A stretch of DNA of 64,000 nt from Rivihabitans pingtungensis (GTDB lineage Bacteria > Pseudomonadota > Gammaproteobacteria > Burkholderiales > Aquaspirillaceae): positions 124,001-188,000 of the forward strand of contig NZ_QJKI01000003.1 of NCBI RefSeq assembly GCF_003201855.1, written 5' to 3'. Below are positions 45,994 through 54,301 of this stretch, in pieces (the first letter of the stretch is position 1; each line of letters opens with the position of its first letter). The notes below the pieces were generated by a model that did not search any database, was not told the DNA's origin, and was given only the letters and a program-made list of their open reading frames with translations. The translations under genes were made by a program, and so were the position numbers.

Positions 45994-46740
45994 TCAAGCG
46001 GCTCGCTGCGGACACACCTGAATCCCCCGCGCTTCCAGCCGCGCGCGCAGCCGTCGGGCCACATCCAGCGCATGCGCGCTGTCACCATGCAAACAGACGC
46101 TGTCGGCGCGCAGCTGCACGGTGCGGCCATCCTGGCTGGTGACTTGGCCTTGCTCGACCAGCCGCAGGGTCTGCGCCACCGCCTGGACCGGATTGACGAT
46201 CACCGCGCCCGGCAGCTCGCGCGGCGCCAGGCTGCCGTCGGCCAGATACGCGCGGTCAGCAAACACTTCTTCCACGGCATTCAAACCCTGCAAACGCGCC
46301 TGACGCACCAGCGCGCCACCCGCCAGCCCCACCAGCTTCAGGCCGGGGTGGTAATCATGCACGGCGCGGGCAATCGCCTCGGCCAGGGCCTCATCGCCCG
46401 CGGCCTGGTTATACAGCGCGCCATGCGGCTTGACGTGCTGCAACTGGCCGCCTTCTTCGCGGACGATTTCATCCAGCGCGCCAATCTGGTCGAGCATGTC
46501 CTGGTAGACCTGCGCTGGCGCGCGCTGCATGGCGCGGCGGCCAAAATGCGCGCGGTCAGGAAAACTCGGATGCGCCCCCAACGCCACGCCATGCGCCAAG
46601 GCGGCGCGCGCCGTGTCGCGCATGGTGCGCGCGTCGCCCGCATGCCAGCCACAGGCAATATTGGCGGAACTGACATAGCGCAAAATCGCGGCGTCGTCGC
46701 CGCAGCCTTCACCGAGATCGGCATTGAGGTCGATGTGCAT
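45994..46740 (-). CDS. pxpA: 5-oxoprolinase subunit PxpA (LamB/YcsF family)
   Basis: PxpA, with PxpB and PxpC, hydrolyses 5-oxoproline to glutamate using ATP. The protein has 248 residues from the ATG at 46740. [35 protein letters not shown] is the family signature. [30 protein letters not shown] and [18 protein letters not shown] hold conserved residues. pxpB and pxpC are separated from it by about 4.5 kb. A typical pxpABC operon has them together. Confidence 0.95.
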   Translation of the reverse strand: MHIDLNADLGEGCGDDAAILRYVSSANIACGWHAGDARTMRDTARAALAHGVALGAHPSFPDRAHFGRRAMQRAPAQVYQDMLDQIGALDEIVREEGGQLQHVKPHGALYNQAAGDEALAEAIARAVHDYHPGLKLVGLAGGALVRQARLQGLNAVEEVFADRAYLADGSLAPRELPGAVIVNPVQAVAQTLRLVEQGQVTSQDGRTVQLRADSVCLHGDSAHALDVARRLRARLEARGIQVCPQRAA

Positions 46741-47049
46741 CACAGGCTCCGCAGGTAAAACAAAATGGTAGAAACGCCCGGCGCAATGCGGCGCAATAAG
46801 AGCCGCTAACAAAACTCAGCGAAGCGCTCCTGGCTAGGCGCGCGGCCGCAGACAGTACAAGGAGTACGGCAAGGTCGCGCAACGACGCCAGGAGGGTTTT
46901 GTTAGCGGCTCTAAGCCAGATTGCAGGGTTTCACTCTACCTATTTCATCGACGCAGGAATACCCTGCTAAAGCACAAGTTTATTACATTTACTTTCACCG
47001 CAACGATATTGCCGCAAGATGGCCAATATGTGCAGAACACGCCAAATTT
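46741..47049. other. Intergenic region between pxpA and rlmH
   Basis: These 309 bases contain a complete Correia-like element (46797-46914) followed by an AT-richer stretch (46920-47045). I see no gene in it. The pxpA promoter should lie between 46741 and the element, or within the element. Confidence 0.6.
46797..46914 (+). repeat. Correia-like element, best-preserved copy
   Basis: A 17-bp terminal inverted repeat is perfect: AGAGCCGCTAACAAAAC and GTTTTGTTAGCGGCTCT. The core reads GGCCGCAGACAGTACAAGGA then GTACGGCAAGGTCGCGCAAC. This matches, apart from a few bases, the internal sequence of the Neisseria Correia element (GCCGCAGACAGTACAAATAG then TACGGCAAGGCGAGGCAACG, from memory). The full length is about 118 bp. 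Confidence 0.88.
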
Positions 47050-47520
47050 TCACTCCCGATGATACGGATGGTTATTCAGGATCGACACCGCGCGGTAAAG
47101 CTGTTCGGCCAGCAGCACGCGCACCATGCCATGCGGCAGGGTCAGTGCGGAGAGGCGCAGCAGCACGTCAGCGCGTTGTTTGATGGCGGGGGAGAGGCCG
47201 TCGGCGCCGCCGATCACCAGGCAGATGTCGTCGCCGCTTTCCAGCCAGGTTTTCATTTCGCTGGCCAGACGCACGCTGGTCCAGTCCTGGCCGCGTTCGT
47301 CCAGCACGATCAGCTTGCTGCGCGGCGGGATGGCGGCCTCGATGCGGGCGCATTCGGCGGCCATGCCTTTTTCGGCGGTGACGCCGCCGCCGCGTTTTTC
47401 GGGTTTGATTTCCTGCAAATGCAGGGCGGCCTCACGCGGCAGACGACGGGCGTATTCATTGAACGCGTCGTCCACCCAGCGCGGCATTTTGCTGCCGACG
47501 GCCAGCAGGGTCATCTTCAT
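47050..47520 (-). CDS. rlmH: 23S rRNA (pseudouridine-1915-N3) methyltransferase
   Basis: RlmH is a SPOUT methyltransferase that acts on assembled 70S ribosomes. The protein has 156 residues from the ATG at 47520, where [27 protein letters not shown] begins; an upstream extension has no family similarity. [16 protein letters not shown] and the knot region [48 protein letters not shown] are diagnostic. It is normally joined to rsfS, but here a Correia-like element lies between them. Confidence 0.95.
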   Translation of the reverse strand: MKMTLLAVGSKMPRWVDDAFNEYARRLPREAALHLQEIKPEKRGGGVTAEKGMAAECARIEAAIPPRSKLIVLDERGQDWTSVRLASEMKTWLESGDDICLVIGGADGLSPAIKQRADVLLRLSALTLPHGMVRVLLAEQLYRAVSILNNHPYHRE

Positions 47521-47598
47521 GGGAACACCGGCAGAAAGAGGGGGGCGCCGCACGCGCCAGGCGAAGTGAGCACTGGGCTGAGCGGCGCGGGGCAATGC

Positions 47599-47686
47599 TT
47601 ACAGCAGCTCATAAAACTCAGCGCAGCGGCCCTGGCCAGGTGTACGGGCAGTACAAGCGCCAGGAGAGTTTGGTGAGCTGCGCTTA
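47599..47686 (+). repeat. Correia-like element, short form
   Basis: TTACAGCAGCTCATAAAACTCAGCG is the left end, GGGCAGTACAAG the trimmed core, and AGTTTGGTGAGCTGCGCTTA the right end. At 88 bp it is an internally deleted copy. The last TTA supplies the TAA stop codon of rsfS. Confidence 0.72.
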
Positions 47687-48052
47687 CAGCGCGCTCCACG
47701 GGCGGGCGGCGTTCGGGCTGAACGACGGCTTTTCGCCGCCCCACAGCGCTTCGATGTCGTAGTAGTCGCGCACGGCCGGCAGCATCACGTGCACCACCAC
47801 GTCGCCGGCATCCACCAGCACCCATTCGCCCGAGGCTTCGCCTTCGGTGCCGACGATGTCCACGCCGTTTTCCTTGAGCTTGACGTGCACGCTGTTGGCC
47901 AGCGCCTTGACCTGGCGGTTGGAGTCGCCGGTGCACACCACCATGCGCTGGAACAGGTCGGTCAGCTTGTGGGTGTCGAGGTTGATGATGTCCTTGCCCT
48001 TGATGTCTTCCAGGGCTTCTACCGCCAGGGCGGCAATCGCTTGTGCGTCCAT
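47684..48052 (-). CDS. rsfS: Ribosomal silencing factor RsfS
   Basis: RsfS binds L14 and blocks subunit joining in starvation. The protein has 122 residues. AVEALEDIKGKDIINLDTHKLTDLFQRMVVCTGDSNRQVKALANSV and the C-terminal WVLVDAGDVVVHVMLPAVRDYYDIEALWG are signatures. Its stop codon lies in a Correia-like element, and another element lies between it and nadD. Confidence 0.95.
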   Translation of the reverse strand: MDAQAIAALAVEALEDIKGKDIINLDTHKLTDLFQRMVVCTGDSNRQVKALANSVHVKLKENGVDIVGTEGEASGEWVLVDAGDVVVHVMLPAVRDYYDIEALWGGEKPSFSPNAARPWSAL

Positions 48053-48093
48053 GATGTCCTTAATGAGTGTGAGGCTGGGCCGCCGGGCTGCTC

Positions 48094-48185
48094 AGCGCGG
48101 CTCACAAAACTCTCCTGGCGTGCTTGCCTGACGGCACTGTCGCCTGGCCAGGATCGCTGCGCTGAGTTTTGTTCGCCGCTTTGAG
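48094..48185 (-). repeat. Correia-like element, short form
   Basis: AGCGCGGCTCACAAAACTCTCCTGGCG is one end, and CCTGGCCAGGATCGCTGCGC followed by TGAGTTTTGTTCGCCGCTTTGAG is the other. The core CGGCACTGTCGCC is a shortened reverse-orientation core. It is 92 bp and lies in the gap between nadD and rsfS. Confidence 0.72.
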
Positions 48186-48222
48186 TGATGGCTCCCACGG
48201 CCCTTGTGCTGTGGCGAGCCGC

Positions 48223-48864
48223 TCAGCGGCCGTACAAATGCTGTTGATTAATATAGTCCACCACGGCGGGGGCCAATAGCCCGGCGCAGGGCCGGCCGGC
48301 GGCCAGCGCTTGGCGGATGGCCGTGGCGGAAACCGCCTGGGCTGGCAAAGTCAGGGCGCGGATTGTACCGTACTGCGTTCGTTTTGAAAAATCAGCCACT
48401 TGCCGCGCCTGCCAGCGCGCGGCCAGTTCGGGCGGCAAGGGTGGGGTGGGCAGGTCGGGGCGCAGCCACACCGCCAGATTGGCCAGGGTAAAAATCTGTT
48501 GCCAGTTGCGCCAGCCGGGCAGCGCCGCCAGCGAGTCGCCGCCGATCAGCAGCCACAATTCGGCGGCCTCGCCGTATTCGGCCCGCAGTTCGGTGAGGGT
48601 TTCTACGGTGTAGGCCGGGCGTGGGCGGCGCACTTCGCGCGCGTCCACCCACAGGCCGGCCTCATCGCCGAGAGTGAGCCGGGCCATGGCCAGCCGCTGT
48701 TCGGCGCTGGCCTGCGGCGCTTGCGCGCGGTGATAGGGCTGGCCAGCCGGCACGATGTGCACTTTGTCCAGCGCCAGCTCGTCGCGCAAGGCGCGCGCCA
48801 TGTCCCGATGCGCCAGGTGCATCGGGTCGAAGGTGCCGCCGAATACGCCGATGCGTGGGCTCAT
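48223..48864 (-). CDS. nadD: Nicotinate-nucleotide adenylyltransferase
   Basis: NadD adenylates nicotinate mononucleotide in NAD synthesis. The protein has 213 residues. IGVFGGTFDPMHLAHRDMARAL carries the nucleotidyltransferase (H/T)xGH-type motif as MHLAH. WLLIGGDSLAALPGWRNW and the C-terminal VSATAIRQALAAG (ISSTxIR) are conserved. It overlaps the carbonic anhydrase gene by 4 nt. Confidence 0.95.
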   Translation of the reverse strand: MSPRIGVFGGTFDPMHLAHRDMARALRDELALDKVHIVPAGQPYHRAQAPQASAEQRLAMARLTLGDEAGLWVDAREVRRPRPAYTVETLTELRAEYGEAAELWLLIGGDSLAALPGWRNWQQIFTLANLAVWLRPDLPTPPLPPELAARWQARQVADFSKRTQYGTIRALTLPAQAVSATAIRQALAAGRPCAGLLAPAVVDYINQQHLYGR

Positions 48865-49427
48865 GCCTGCGCGTAGCCGTCCACCAGCACGTCCAGCTGG
48901 CCGGTGGCCGGATGAATCACCAGGCCATGCACCGGAATATCCTTGGGCATCAGCGGATGGCTGCGGATGGTGGCCACGGTGTGGCGCACGCTGTCGTGGA
49001 CATTGTCAAAACCCTTCAGCCAGCTGTCCAGGTCAATGCCGGCGCCGCGCAGGGTGGCAATGGTTTCAGCCGAAACGCCACGCTCGCGGGCATTGGCCAG
49101 GATGCGTGCCGGGTCGATGGCGCGCATGCCGCAGTCGTGGTGGGCCACCACGCAGATTTCTTCGGCGCGCAGCTCGTACACCGCCACCACCAGGCTGCGC
49201 ATCACCGAACCCCACTGGTGGGTGACCAGGGCGCCGGCGTTTTTGATCAGCTTAGCGTCGCCGTTTTTCAGGCCCATGGCCTGCGGCAACAGCTCGACCA
49301 GCCGGGCGTCCATGCACGCCAGCACGGCCAGGTTTTTGTCGGGGAATTTATCGGTTTCGAATTTTTCGTATTCACGGTTACTGACAAACTCGCGGTTATG
49401 CGCGAGCAGATCGCCCAACAGGCTCAT
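48861..49427 (-). CDS. Beta-class carbonic anhydrase
   Basis: The protein has 188 residues from the ATG at 49427. Zinc ligands are in ACMDARL (Cys, with the catalytic Asp-Arg pair) and VVAHHDCGM (His and Cys). KNAGALVTHQWGSVMRSLVVAVYEL is the family linker. The size and motif order fit the small clade of beta carbonic anhydrases. It hydrates CO2 to bicarbonate. It is coupled to nadD by a 4-nt overlap. Confidence 0.9.
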   Translation of the reverse strand: MSLLGDLLAHNREFVSNREYEKFETDKFPDKNLAVLACMDARLVELLPQAMGLKNGDAKLIKNAGALVTHQWGSVMRSLVVAVYELRAEEICVVAHHDCGMRAIDPARILANARERGVSAETIATLRGAGIDLDSWLKGFDNVHDSVRHTVATIRSHPLMPKDIPVHGLVIHPATGQLDVLVDGYAQA

Positions 49428-49558
49428 TGAATGGTCTCCGATGAAAGGCGCCGTCGGCACAGCCGGTGGGCTGGGACGGGCGCGGGGCAGGACGGAAGGC
49501 GCGGATCATGGGGGGCGCGCAACGCCGGGCGATGCTATCACGGCCAGCGCAAAACCGG

Positions 49559-49651
49559 ATAAGAGTCGCTCACAAAACCCCACGCAGTGGTCCTGGCGAG
49601 GCGCACGACCGCAGACAGTGCGGTAACGCCAGGAGGGTGTGGTGAGCGGCG
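49559..49651 (+). repeat. Correia-like element
   Basis: ATAAGAGTCGCTCACAAAAC is the left end and GCGCACGACCGCAGACAGTG is the core. ACGCCAGGAGGGTGTGGTGAGCGGCG is the right end. The core is shorter than in the 46.8 kb copy. It lies between the carbonic anhydrase and the alpha/beta hydrolase genes. Confidence 0.8.
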
Positions 49652-49683
49652 TCCGCCTGATGCGCGCAGAGAATCAATCCCCC

Positions 49684-50469
49684 TCAGGGCGTGGCGCGCG
49701 GCTGGCGCATCCAGCCGGCCAGCCGGCGCGCCAGCTCGGCATCCTGGCCAATAAAGCCATGCCAGTGCAGCGGGCCGCAAATATTGCCGGAGGGCGAGCC
49801 GCCGCCGTCGATCCACCACAGCGCCTTGACTGGCGCCTGGCTGAGCGCCGGCAATAGTGCAGGCACTCGCTCGGGCTGGCAGACGGTGCAGGCATCGTGC
49901 TGGTGGTGCATCAGCAAGGTGGGCACGCGGATGCGCGCCAGCGCCTGGCCGGGCAGCGCGCCGGGTTTGTCGCCCACCACGCTGGAGGTCAGCACCAGTC
50001 CATCAATGGCCGCGCCTTCCTGAATGGCGGCAGCGGCCGCCGACACTGTGCCACGGCTGGTGCCCATCAGCCACAGCGGGCCGGGTGCGCGCTGACGCAC
50101 GGCGGCCAGCACCTGATGAATATCGGCCAGATGCCAATCGGTGACGCGGTCCGGGTAGTCCAGCGCACCGTGGTCAGAAGCGCGACCAAAAATGGCGACA
50201 TTCAGCCCGGCCTGGGCCAGCGGCGCGGCAATGCGCACTAAAAAATTCTCGCTGTCTGGCAAGCCGTTCACCACCCGGCCAAATCCGCCGCCGCCACCGG
50301 GGAACAGCACCACGTTGGCAAACGCGGGCGAGGCGGCCGGCAACCAGAACACCGACACCTCGGCGCCTGGCCGACTGGGCAGCCGCCAGATTTCGCCGTC
50401 AGCGTGACTACCCACCGCCCAACAAAGCGCGCACAGCGCCAAAACCCGCCAAAAAGCCCGAAACAGCAT
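49684..50469 (-). CDS. Secreted alpha/beta hydrolase-like protein
   Basis: The protein has 261 residues. A signal peptide (VLALCALCWAVGSHADG) is followed by an alpha/beta hydrolase core. VVLFPGGGGGFGRVVNG looks like the oxyanion-hole region, GPLWLMGTSRGTVSAAAAA is the nucleophile elbow (GTSRG), and VPTLLMHHQHDACTV carries the acid region. The conserved His is likely in GPLHWHGF. The substrate is unknown. It lies downstream of pxpC on the same strand, 37 nt after its stop. Confidence 0.8.
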   Translation of the reverse strand: MLFRAFWRVLALCALCWAVGSHADGEIWRLPSRPGAEVSVFWLPAASPAFANVVLFPGGGGGFGRVVNGLPDSENFLVRIAAPLAQAGLNVAIFGRASDHGALDYPDRVTDWHLADIHQVLAAVRQRAPGPLWLMGTSRGTVSAAAAAIQEGAAIDGLVLTSSVVGDKPGALPGQALARIRVPTLLMHHQHDACTVCQPERVPALLPALSQAPVKALWWIDGGGSPSGNICGPLHWHGFIGQDAELARRLAGWMRQPRATP

Positions 50470-50506
50470 GTGTTTTTCCTGTTTAATTCCGAGTAAAACA
50501 GTCGGA

Positions 50507-51439
50507 TTACTCGGTCAGCGTGCGCAAGGCGTGGCGCAGGCGCTGGCCTTCGCGCACCTGGCGGGCCAGCGCGGCGCGGGCGTCTGCGGCCGAGCAGGGC
50601 ACAAAATGCAGGTGTGCGCCGGGGCGGGCTTGCGCCAGCTTCCATAGGTCAGCCTGAATCACCGTCGCCAAACACGGATAGCCGCCGGTGGTCTGTGCGT
50701 CGGCCAGCAGGATGATGGGCTGGCCATCCGGCGGCGCCTGCACCACGCCGGGAAACACCGCATGCGAGAGCAAATCCATATTGTGGCGGCGCACCAGCGG
50801 CGTGCCGCGCAGGCGCATGCCCATGCGGTTGCTGCTGGGCGTCACCGTCCATTGCCGCTGCCAGAACGCCGCCTGGGCGCTGGGGCTGAAGCTGGCGTAA
50901 TCCGGGCCGGGCAGGGCGCGCACATAGGGCGTCCAGTCCGGGCTGCGGCAGCCGGGGCCGTCGCGCAGCGCGCGCGGCGCGCCCAGCGGCAGCCGGTCGC
51001 CGGCTTCCAGCGCGCGGCCATGCACGCCGCCAAAGCCGCCTTGCAAATCGGTGGCGCGCGCGCCCAGCGTCAGCGGCGCGTCGATGCCGCCATCCACCGC
51101 CAGATAGGTGCGCATGCCGTACTGGCAACCGCTCAGCGTCAGCGTGTGCCCGGCCTGGGCGAATACCCGCTGGCCGGTGTGAATCGGCCGGCCGTTAAGC
51201 TCGGGATGAAAATGCGCGCCGGACAAGGCCAGCCAGGCGTCGCGGCCAAAGCGCACGCTGACCGGGCCCAGGGTGATTTCCAGGCCGGCGGCGTCCGGAT
51301 CGTTGCCCAGCAGGCTGTTGGCGCGGTATAGCGCCGGCATGTCCAGCGCGCCGGCCTGGGCAATACCCAGATGGCGCAGGCCGCGCCGACCGCGATCTTG
51401 CACGCTGGTCTGCACGCCGGGGCGGAGGATTTCAAGCAT
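50507..51439 (-). CDS. pxpC: 5-oxoprolinase subunit PxpC (biotin-dependent carboxyltransferase-like)
   Basis: The protein has 310 residues from the ATG at 51439. MLEILRPGVQTSVQDRGRRGLRHLGIAQAGALDMPALYRANSLLGN is the KipA/PxpC signature. LAVDGGIDAPLTLGARATD and SSNRMGMRLRGTPL are further conserved blocks. GVVQAPPDGQPIILLADAQTTGGYPCLATV closes the domain. It overlaps pxpB by 8 nt. Confidence 0.94.
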   Translation of the reverse strand: MLEILRPGVQTSVQDRGRRGLRHLGIAQAGALDMPALYRANSLLGNDPDAAGLEITLGPVSVRFGRDAWLALSGAHFHPELNGRPIHTGQRVFAQAGHTLTLSGCQYGMRTYLAVDGGIDAPLTLGARATDLQGGFGGVHGRALEAGDRLPLGAPRALRDGPGCRSPDWTPYVRALPGPDYASFSPSAQAAFWQRQWTVTPSSNRMGMRLRGTPLVRRHNMDLLSHAVFPGVVQAPPDGQPIILLADAQTTGGYPCLATVIQADLWKLAQARPGAHLHFVPCSAADARAALARQVREGQRLRHALRTLTE

Positions 51440-52100
51440 GGCGCAGCTCCTCGCAGACAAAACGCACCCGATCACCCGGCTGCAACAAGGTGGGCTGGGT
51501 GGCGACGGGGTCGAACAGTTTGAGCCGGGTGTGGCCAATCAGCTGCCAGCCGCCGGGGCTGCAGGCCGGGTACACGCCGGTCTGGCTGCCGCCAATGCCC
51601 ACCGAGCCGGCTGGCACGCGGGTGCGCGGTTGCGCGCGCCGGGGGGTGGCCAGCGCCTCGGGCAGGCCGCCCAAATAGGCAAAGCCGGGCTGAAAACCCA
51701 TGAAGAACACCTGGTATTCCGCCGCGCAATGCTGTTTGACCACCTCGGCCGGCGTCAGGCCGGTGTGGCGCGCCACCTCGGCCAGATCAGGGCCGGCCTC
51801 GCCGCCGTAGCACACTGGGATGTCCACCTGCCGCGCTGGCGCGTCGTCGTCGGCCGCACTCAAAGCCACCCAGTGCTGGCGCAGGCAGTCAAAGGCGTGG
51901 TCCGGGTCAAAATCCAGCGGGTGATAGCTGACGGTGAGGTTGTTCATGCCGGGGATGATATCCAGCACGCCCGGCGCGCCGGCCAGGCTGGCGGCCAGCC
52001 GCCAGATGCGCCGCTGTTGCGCCAGGGTGGCCGGCGCCGGCAGGGCCAGCGCCACGGCGGATTCGCCCAGAGAATAATAATGCGGAGCGGCTTGGCTCAT
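51432..52100 (-). CDS. pxpB: 5-oxoprolinase subunit PxpB (KipI-like)
   Basis: The protein has 222 residues. YYSLGESAVALALP is the start, and PGMNNLTVSYHPLDFD, VCYGGEAGPDLAEVARHTGLTPAEVVKQH and FMGFQPGFAYLGGLPEAL are family signatures. VPAGSVGIGGSQTGVYPACSPGGWQLIGHT is the C-terminal cyclophilin-like block. PxpB and PxpC form the second part of ATP-dependent 5-oxoprolinase with PxpA. Confidence 0.95.
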   Translation of the reverse strand: MSQAAPHYYSLGESAVALALPAPATLAQQRRIWRLAASLAGAPGVLDIIPGMNNLTVSYHPLDFDPDHAFDCLRQHWVALSAADDDAPARQVDIPVCYGGEAGPDLAEVARHTGLTPAEVVKQHCAAEYQVFFMGFQPGFAYLGGLPEALATPRRAQPRTRVPAGSVGIGGSQTGVYPACSPGGWQLIGHTRLKLFDPVATQPTLLQPGDRVRFVCEELRHA

Positions 52101-52171
52101 GCCGGACTCCTGTCAGGAGGCAATTAAAATTGATATTGGCATATTGCCGCAAAAATGCTGCGCCCGGCAAG

Positions 52172-52199
52172 TTTACGGGCCAGTTGAGATTGCTATACT
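52172..52199 (+). promoter_or_regulatory. Promoter of the MarR-type gene
   Basis: TTTACG (52172-52177) and TATACT (52194-52199) are 16 bp apart and lie 31 nt before the start codon at 52231. Confidence 0.55.
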
Positions 52200-52230
52200 T
52201 GCGCATTCTCGTTGCCACACCCCTGCCGCC

Positions 52231-52740
52231 ATGAACCCCTCGCTGAATATTGTCTCCTCGTCACACCTGGTGTCCGAGCGCAGCGCTGAACTGTCGGAGT
52301 TTGAATTTGGTCTGATGGTGGTCAGCAATGCCTTTAACCGCTGGATGGTGCGCTGCATGGCCGCCGCCGGCGAAAAAGACATGACGGCGATGGACGTGGC
52401 CCTGCTGCACCATGTCAATCACCTGGGTCGCAAAAAAAAACTGGCAGACATCTGTTTTGTGCTCAATATCGAAGATACGCACGTGGTGTCCTATGCCTTG
52501 AAAAAACTGGTGCGGGCGGGCCATGTGGCCAGCGAGAAGATCGGCAAGGAAGTGTTGTTCTCCACCACCCCCGCCGGGACGGCGCTGTGCGAGCGCTACC
52601 GGGAAGTGCGCGAACGCTGCCTGATCGGCGCGCTGGTGGAAAGCGGCGCCTCCAATGCCGAAATCGGCAACACCGCGCAATTGCTGCGCGTGCTCTCCGG
52701 CCTGTATGACCAGGCTGCGCGGGCAGGCGCCTCGTTGTGA
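52231..52740 (+). CDS. MarR-type winged-helix transcriptional regulator
   Basis: The protein has 169 residues from the ATG at 52231. After an N-terminal segment it shows a winged-helix pattern, MTAMDVALLHHVNHLGRKKKLADICFVLNIEDTHVVSYALKKLVRAGHVASEKIGKEVLFSTTPAG, as in MarR-like proteins. No ligand can be read from the sequence. It is divergent from the pxpB-pxpC genes, which it may regulate. That link is only positional. Confidence 0.8.
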   Translation: MNPSLNIVSSSHLVSERSAELSEFEFGLMVVSNAFNRWMVRCMAAAGEKDMTAMDVALLHHVNHLGRKKKLADICFVLNIEDTHVVSYALKKLVRAGHVASEKIGKEVLFSTTPAGTALCERYREVRERCLIGALVESGASNAEIGNTAQLLRVLSGLYDQAARAGASL

Positions 52741-52811
52741 GGTGGACGCCGGGCCTTTGCCCCTACCGAGGGCAAGGGTTTTCACCTGGGGGTAAGCAAA
52801 CCGCTTGCCTT

Positions 52812-52840
52812 TTGCCAATCATTATATAAAAGTATATAGT
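52812..52840 (+). promoter_or_regulatory. Promoter and overlapping operator of the ArsR-type gene
   Basis: TTGCCA (52812-52817), a 17-bp spacer and TATAGT (52835-52840) form a strong sigma-70 promoter. The AT-rich inverted repeat TATATAAAAGTATATA overlaps the spacer and the -10 box. An ArsR repressor binding here would block its own promoter. Confidence 0.65.
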
Positions 52841-52885
52841 GTGAATACTCCGCATGAACTTACCGCTGAACTTCCCGGCTCCGCC

Positions 52886-53173
52886 ATGGAGGTTTTACGT
52901 GACAACTCTGAACGGGCGGCCAGCCTGCTGAAAAGCCTGGCCAACCCCGATCGGTTGTTGTTGTTATGTCAACTGGTCGAAGGCGAACGCAGCGTCACCG
53001 AGCTGGAAGCGCTCACCGGCATCCGCCAGCCCACTTTGTCGCAGCAGCTGGGCGTGCTGCGCAACGAAGAGCTGGTGGCCACCCGGCGTGACGGCAAATG
53101 GGTGTACTACCGGATTGCCAGCGAAGACGCGCTGGCGATTCTGGGCACGCTGCACCAGATTTACTGCGCCTGA
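52886..53173 (+). CDS. ArsR/SmtB-family regulator (BigR/SqrR-like)
   Basis: The protein has 95 residues from the ATG at 52886. I reject the GTG at 52841 and the TTG at 52805, because the promoter -10 box at 52835-52840 would lie inside or after them. The winged helix reads SLLKSLANPDRLLLLCQLVEGERSVTELEALTGIRQPTLSQQLGVLRNEELVATRRDGKWVYYRI. Two Cys, one in LLLLCQL and one in the final IYCA, sit where BigR/SqrR persulfide sensors have theirs. The next genes encode YeeE/YedE sulfur transport-like proteins. Function as a persulfide sensor is inferred. Confidence 0.82.
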   Translation: MEVLRDNSERAASLLKSLANPDRLLLLCQLVEGERSVTELEALTGIRQPTLSQQLGVLRNEELVATRRDGKWVYYRIASEDALAILGTLHQIYCA

Positions 53174-53232
53174 CCTTAACCGACGAGCGGCCTGTTCAGG
53201 CGGGGGGAACCGTACTGAACAGGACGCTTGTC

Positions 53233-53664
53233 ATGACAATAGACTGGATTCACTTCACCCCCTGGGCGGCGCTGGCCGGCGGCGCGCTCATTGGCCTGGC
53301 CGCCGCCCTGCTGTGGTGGCTTACCGGGCGCATTGCCGGCATCAGTGGCTTGGTGGGCGGCTTGCTCACCGCCCCTTCTGATTGGGCGTTTCGCCTGGCG
53401 TTCACCCTGGGCCTGATTGCTGCCCCCCTGCTGTGGCGGCTGTTTGCGCCCCTGCCTGAGATTCAACTTTCTGCTTCGTTTGCCTGGATGCTGGCTGCCG
53501 GTTTGGTGGTGGGCGTGGGCGTCAAACTCGGCTCCGGCTGCACCAGCGGCCACGGGGTGTGCGGCTTGGCGCGGCTGTCGCCACGCTCGCTGGCCGCCAC
53601 ACTGAGCTTTATGGCCACCGGCTTCATCACCGTGTGGCTGCTGCGCCATGGACTGGGAGGCTAA
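53233..53664 (+). CDS. YeeE/YedE (DUF395) membrane protein, first half
   Basis: The protein has 143 residues and four predicted helices. The conserved motif GVKLGSGCTSGHGVCGLARLS holds the Cys residues thought to pass thiosulfate or sulfane sulfur through the membrane. The start at 53233 (MTIDWIHFTPW) is chosen from the hydrophobic pattern. It is followed 3 nt later by the second half-protein, a split form of the YeeE/YedE transporter. It may be regulated by the upstream ArsR protein. Confidence 0.87.
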   Translation: MTIDWIHFTPWAALAGGALIGLAAALLWWLTGRIAGISGLVGGLLTAPSDWAFRLAFTLGLIAAPLLWRLFAPLPEIQLSASFAWMLAAGLVVGVGVKLGSGCTSGHGVCGLARLSPRSLAATLSFMATGFITVWLLRHGLGG

Positions 53665-53667
53665 ACC

Positions 53668-54093
53668 ATGAATCGACCGATGATGATTGTCGCCGCGGGC
53701 TTGGTGGGCGTGCTGTTTGGCCTGGGCCTGATCGTGGCCGGCATGGCCAACCCGGCCAAGGTGCTGGCCTTTCTGGACGTGGCCGGCGCCTGGGACCCAA
53801 GCCTGGCGCTGGTGATGGGTGGCGCGATTGGCGTGGCGCTGCCGGCGTTTGCGCTGTCGCGCCGGCGCGAGCGCGGCTGGCTGGGCGCGCGCTTTGACTG
53901 GCCGCGCGCCACACAGATCGACCGCCGCCTGCTGCTGGGCGGCGCGCTGTTTGGCGTGGGCTGGGGCATGGCGGGGGTGTGCCCTGGCCCGGCGCTGGTG
54001 CTGCTGGGCGCGGGCGTGCCGCAGGCGCTGGGCTTTGTCGCGGCCATGCTGGCCGGGATGTGGCTGGTGGGCAAGCTGTGGCCTGCCAAGTAA
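53668..54093 (+). CDS. YeeE/YedE (DUF395/DUF6691) membrane protein, second half
   Basis: The protein has 141 residues with membrane helices MIVAAGLVGVLFGLGLIVAGM, LVMGGAIGVALPAFAL, LLLGGALFGVGWGMAG and FVAAMLAGMWLVG. GVGWGMAGVCPGPALV is the matching conserved Cys motif of the second half. Its stop codon (TAA, 54091-54093) is the first triplet of a Correia-like element. Confidence 0.87.
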   Translation: MNRPMMIVAAGLVGVLFGLGLIVAGMANPAKVLAFLDVAGAWDPSLALVMGGAIGVALPAFALSRRRERGWLGARFDWPRATQIDRRLLLGGALFGVGWGMAGVCPGPALVLLGAGVPQALGFVAAMLAGMWLVGKLWPAK

Positions 54094-54190
54094 GCGCGGC
54101 TTACACAACCCGCCAGGCCTGGTGACGCGAGCTTGCCGCGCGACTTGTACTATCTGCCAAACGCGCGGCACGGGGTTTTGTAAGCGGCGC
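54091..54190 (-). repeat. Correia-like element
   Basis: TAAGCGCGGCTTACACAACCCGCCAGG is one end. The core TTGCCGCGCGACTTGTACTA followed by TCTGCC is in reverse orientation, and GGGGTTTTGTAAGCGGCGC is the other end. It lies directly after the YeeE/YedE pair and contains its stop codon. Confidence 0.75.
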
Positions 54191-54301
54191 AAAGGCAGCG
54201 TATGCAAAGGATGCTTAGCGAGTCATCTGCGCCGGCTGCACAAAAAGTCTCATGCGATCAGGGTTGACCAGCAATCACCTTGCCGCGGTATGATCATTGC
54301 C

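Noticed and set aside
52805-52885. Earlier start (TTG 52805 or GTG 52841) for the ArsR-type gene
   Set aside because: The promoter -10 box ends at 52840, so these codons would not be in the transcript.
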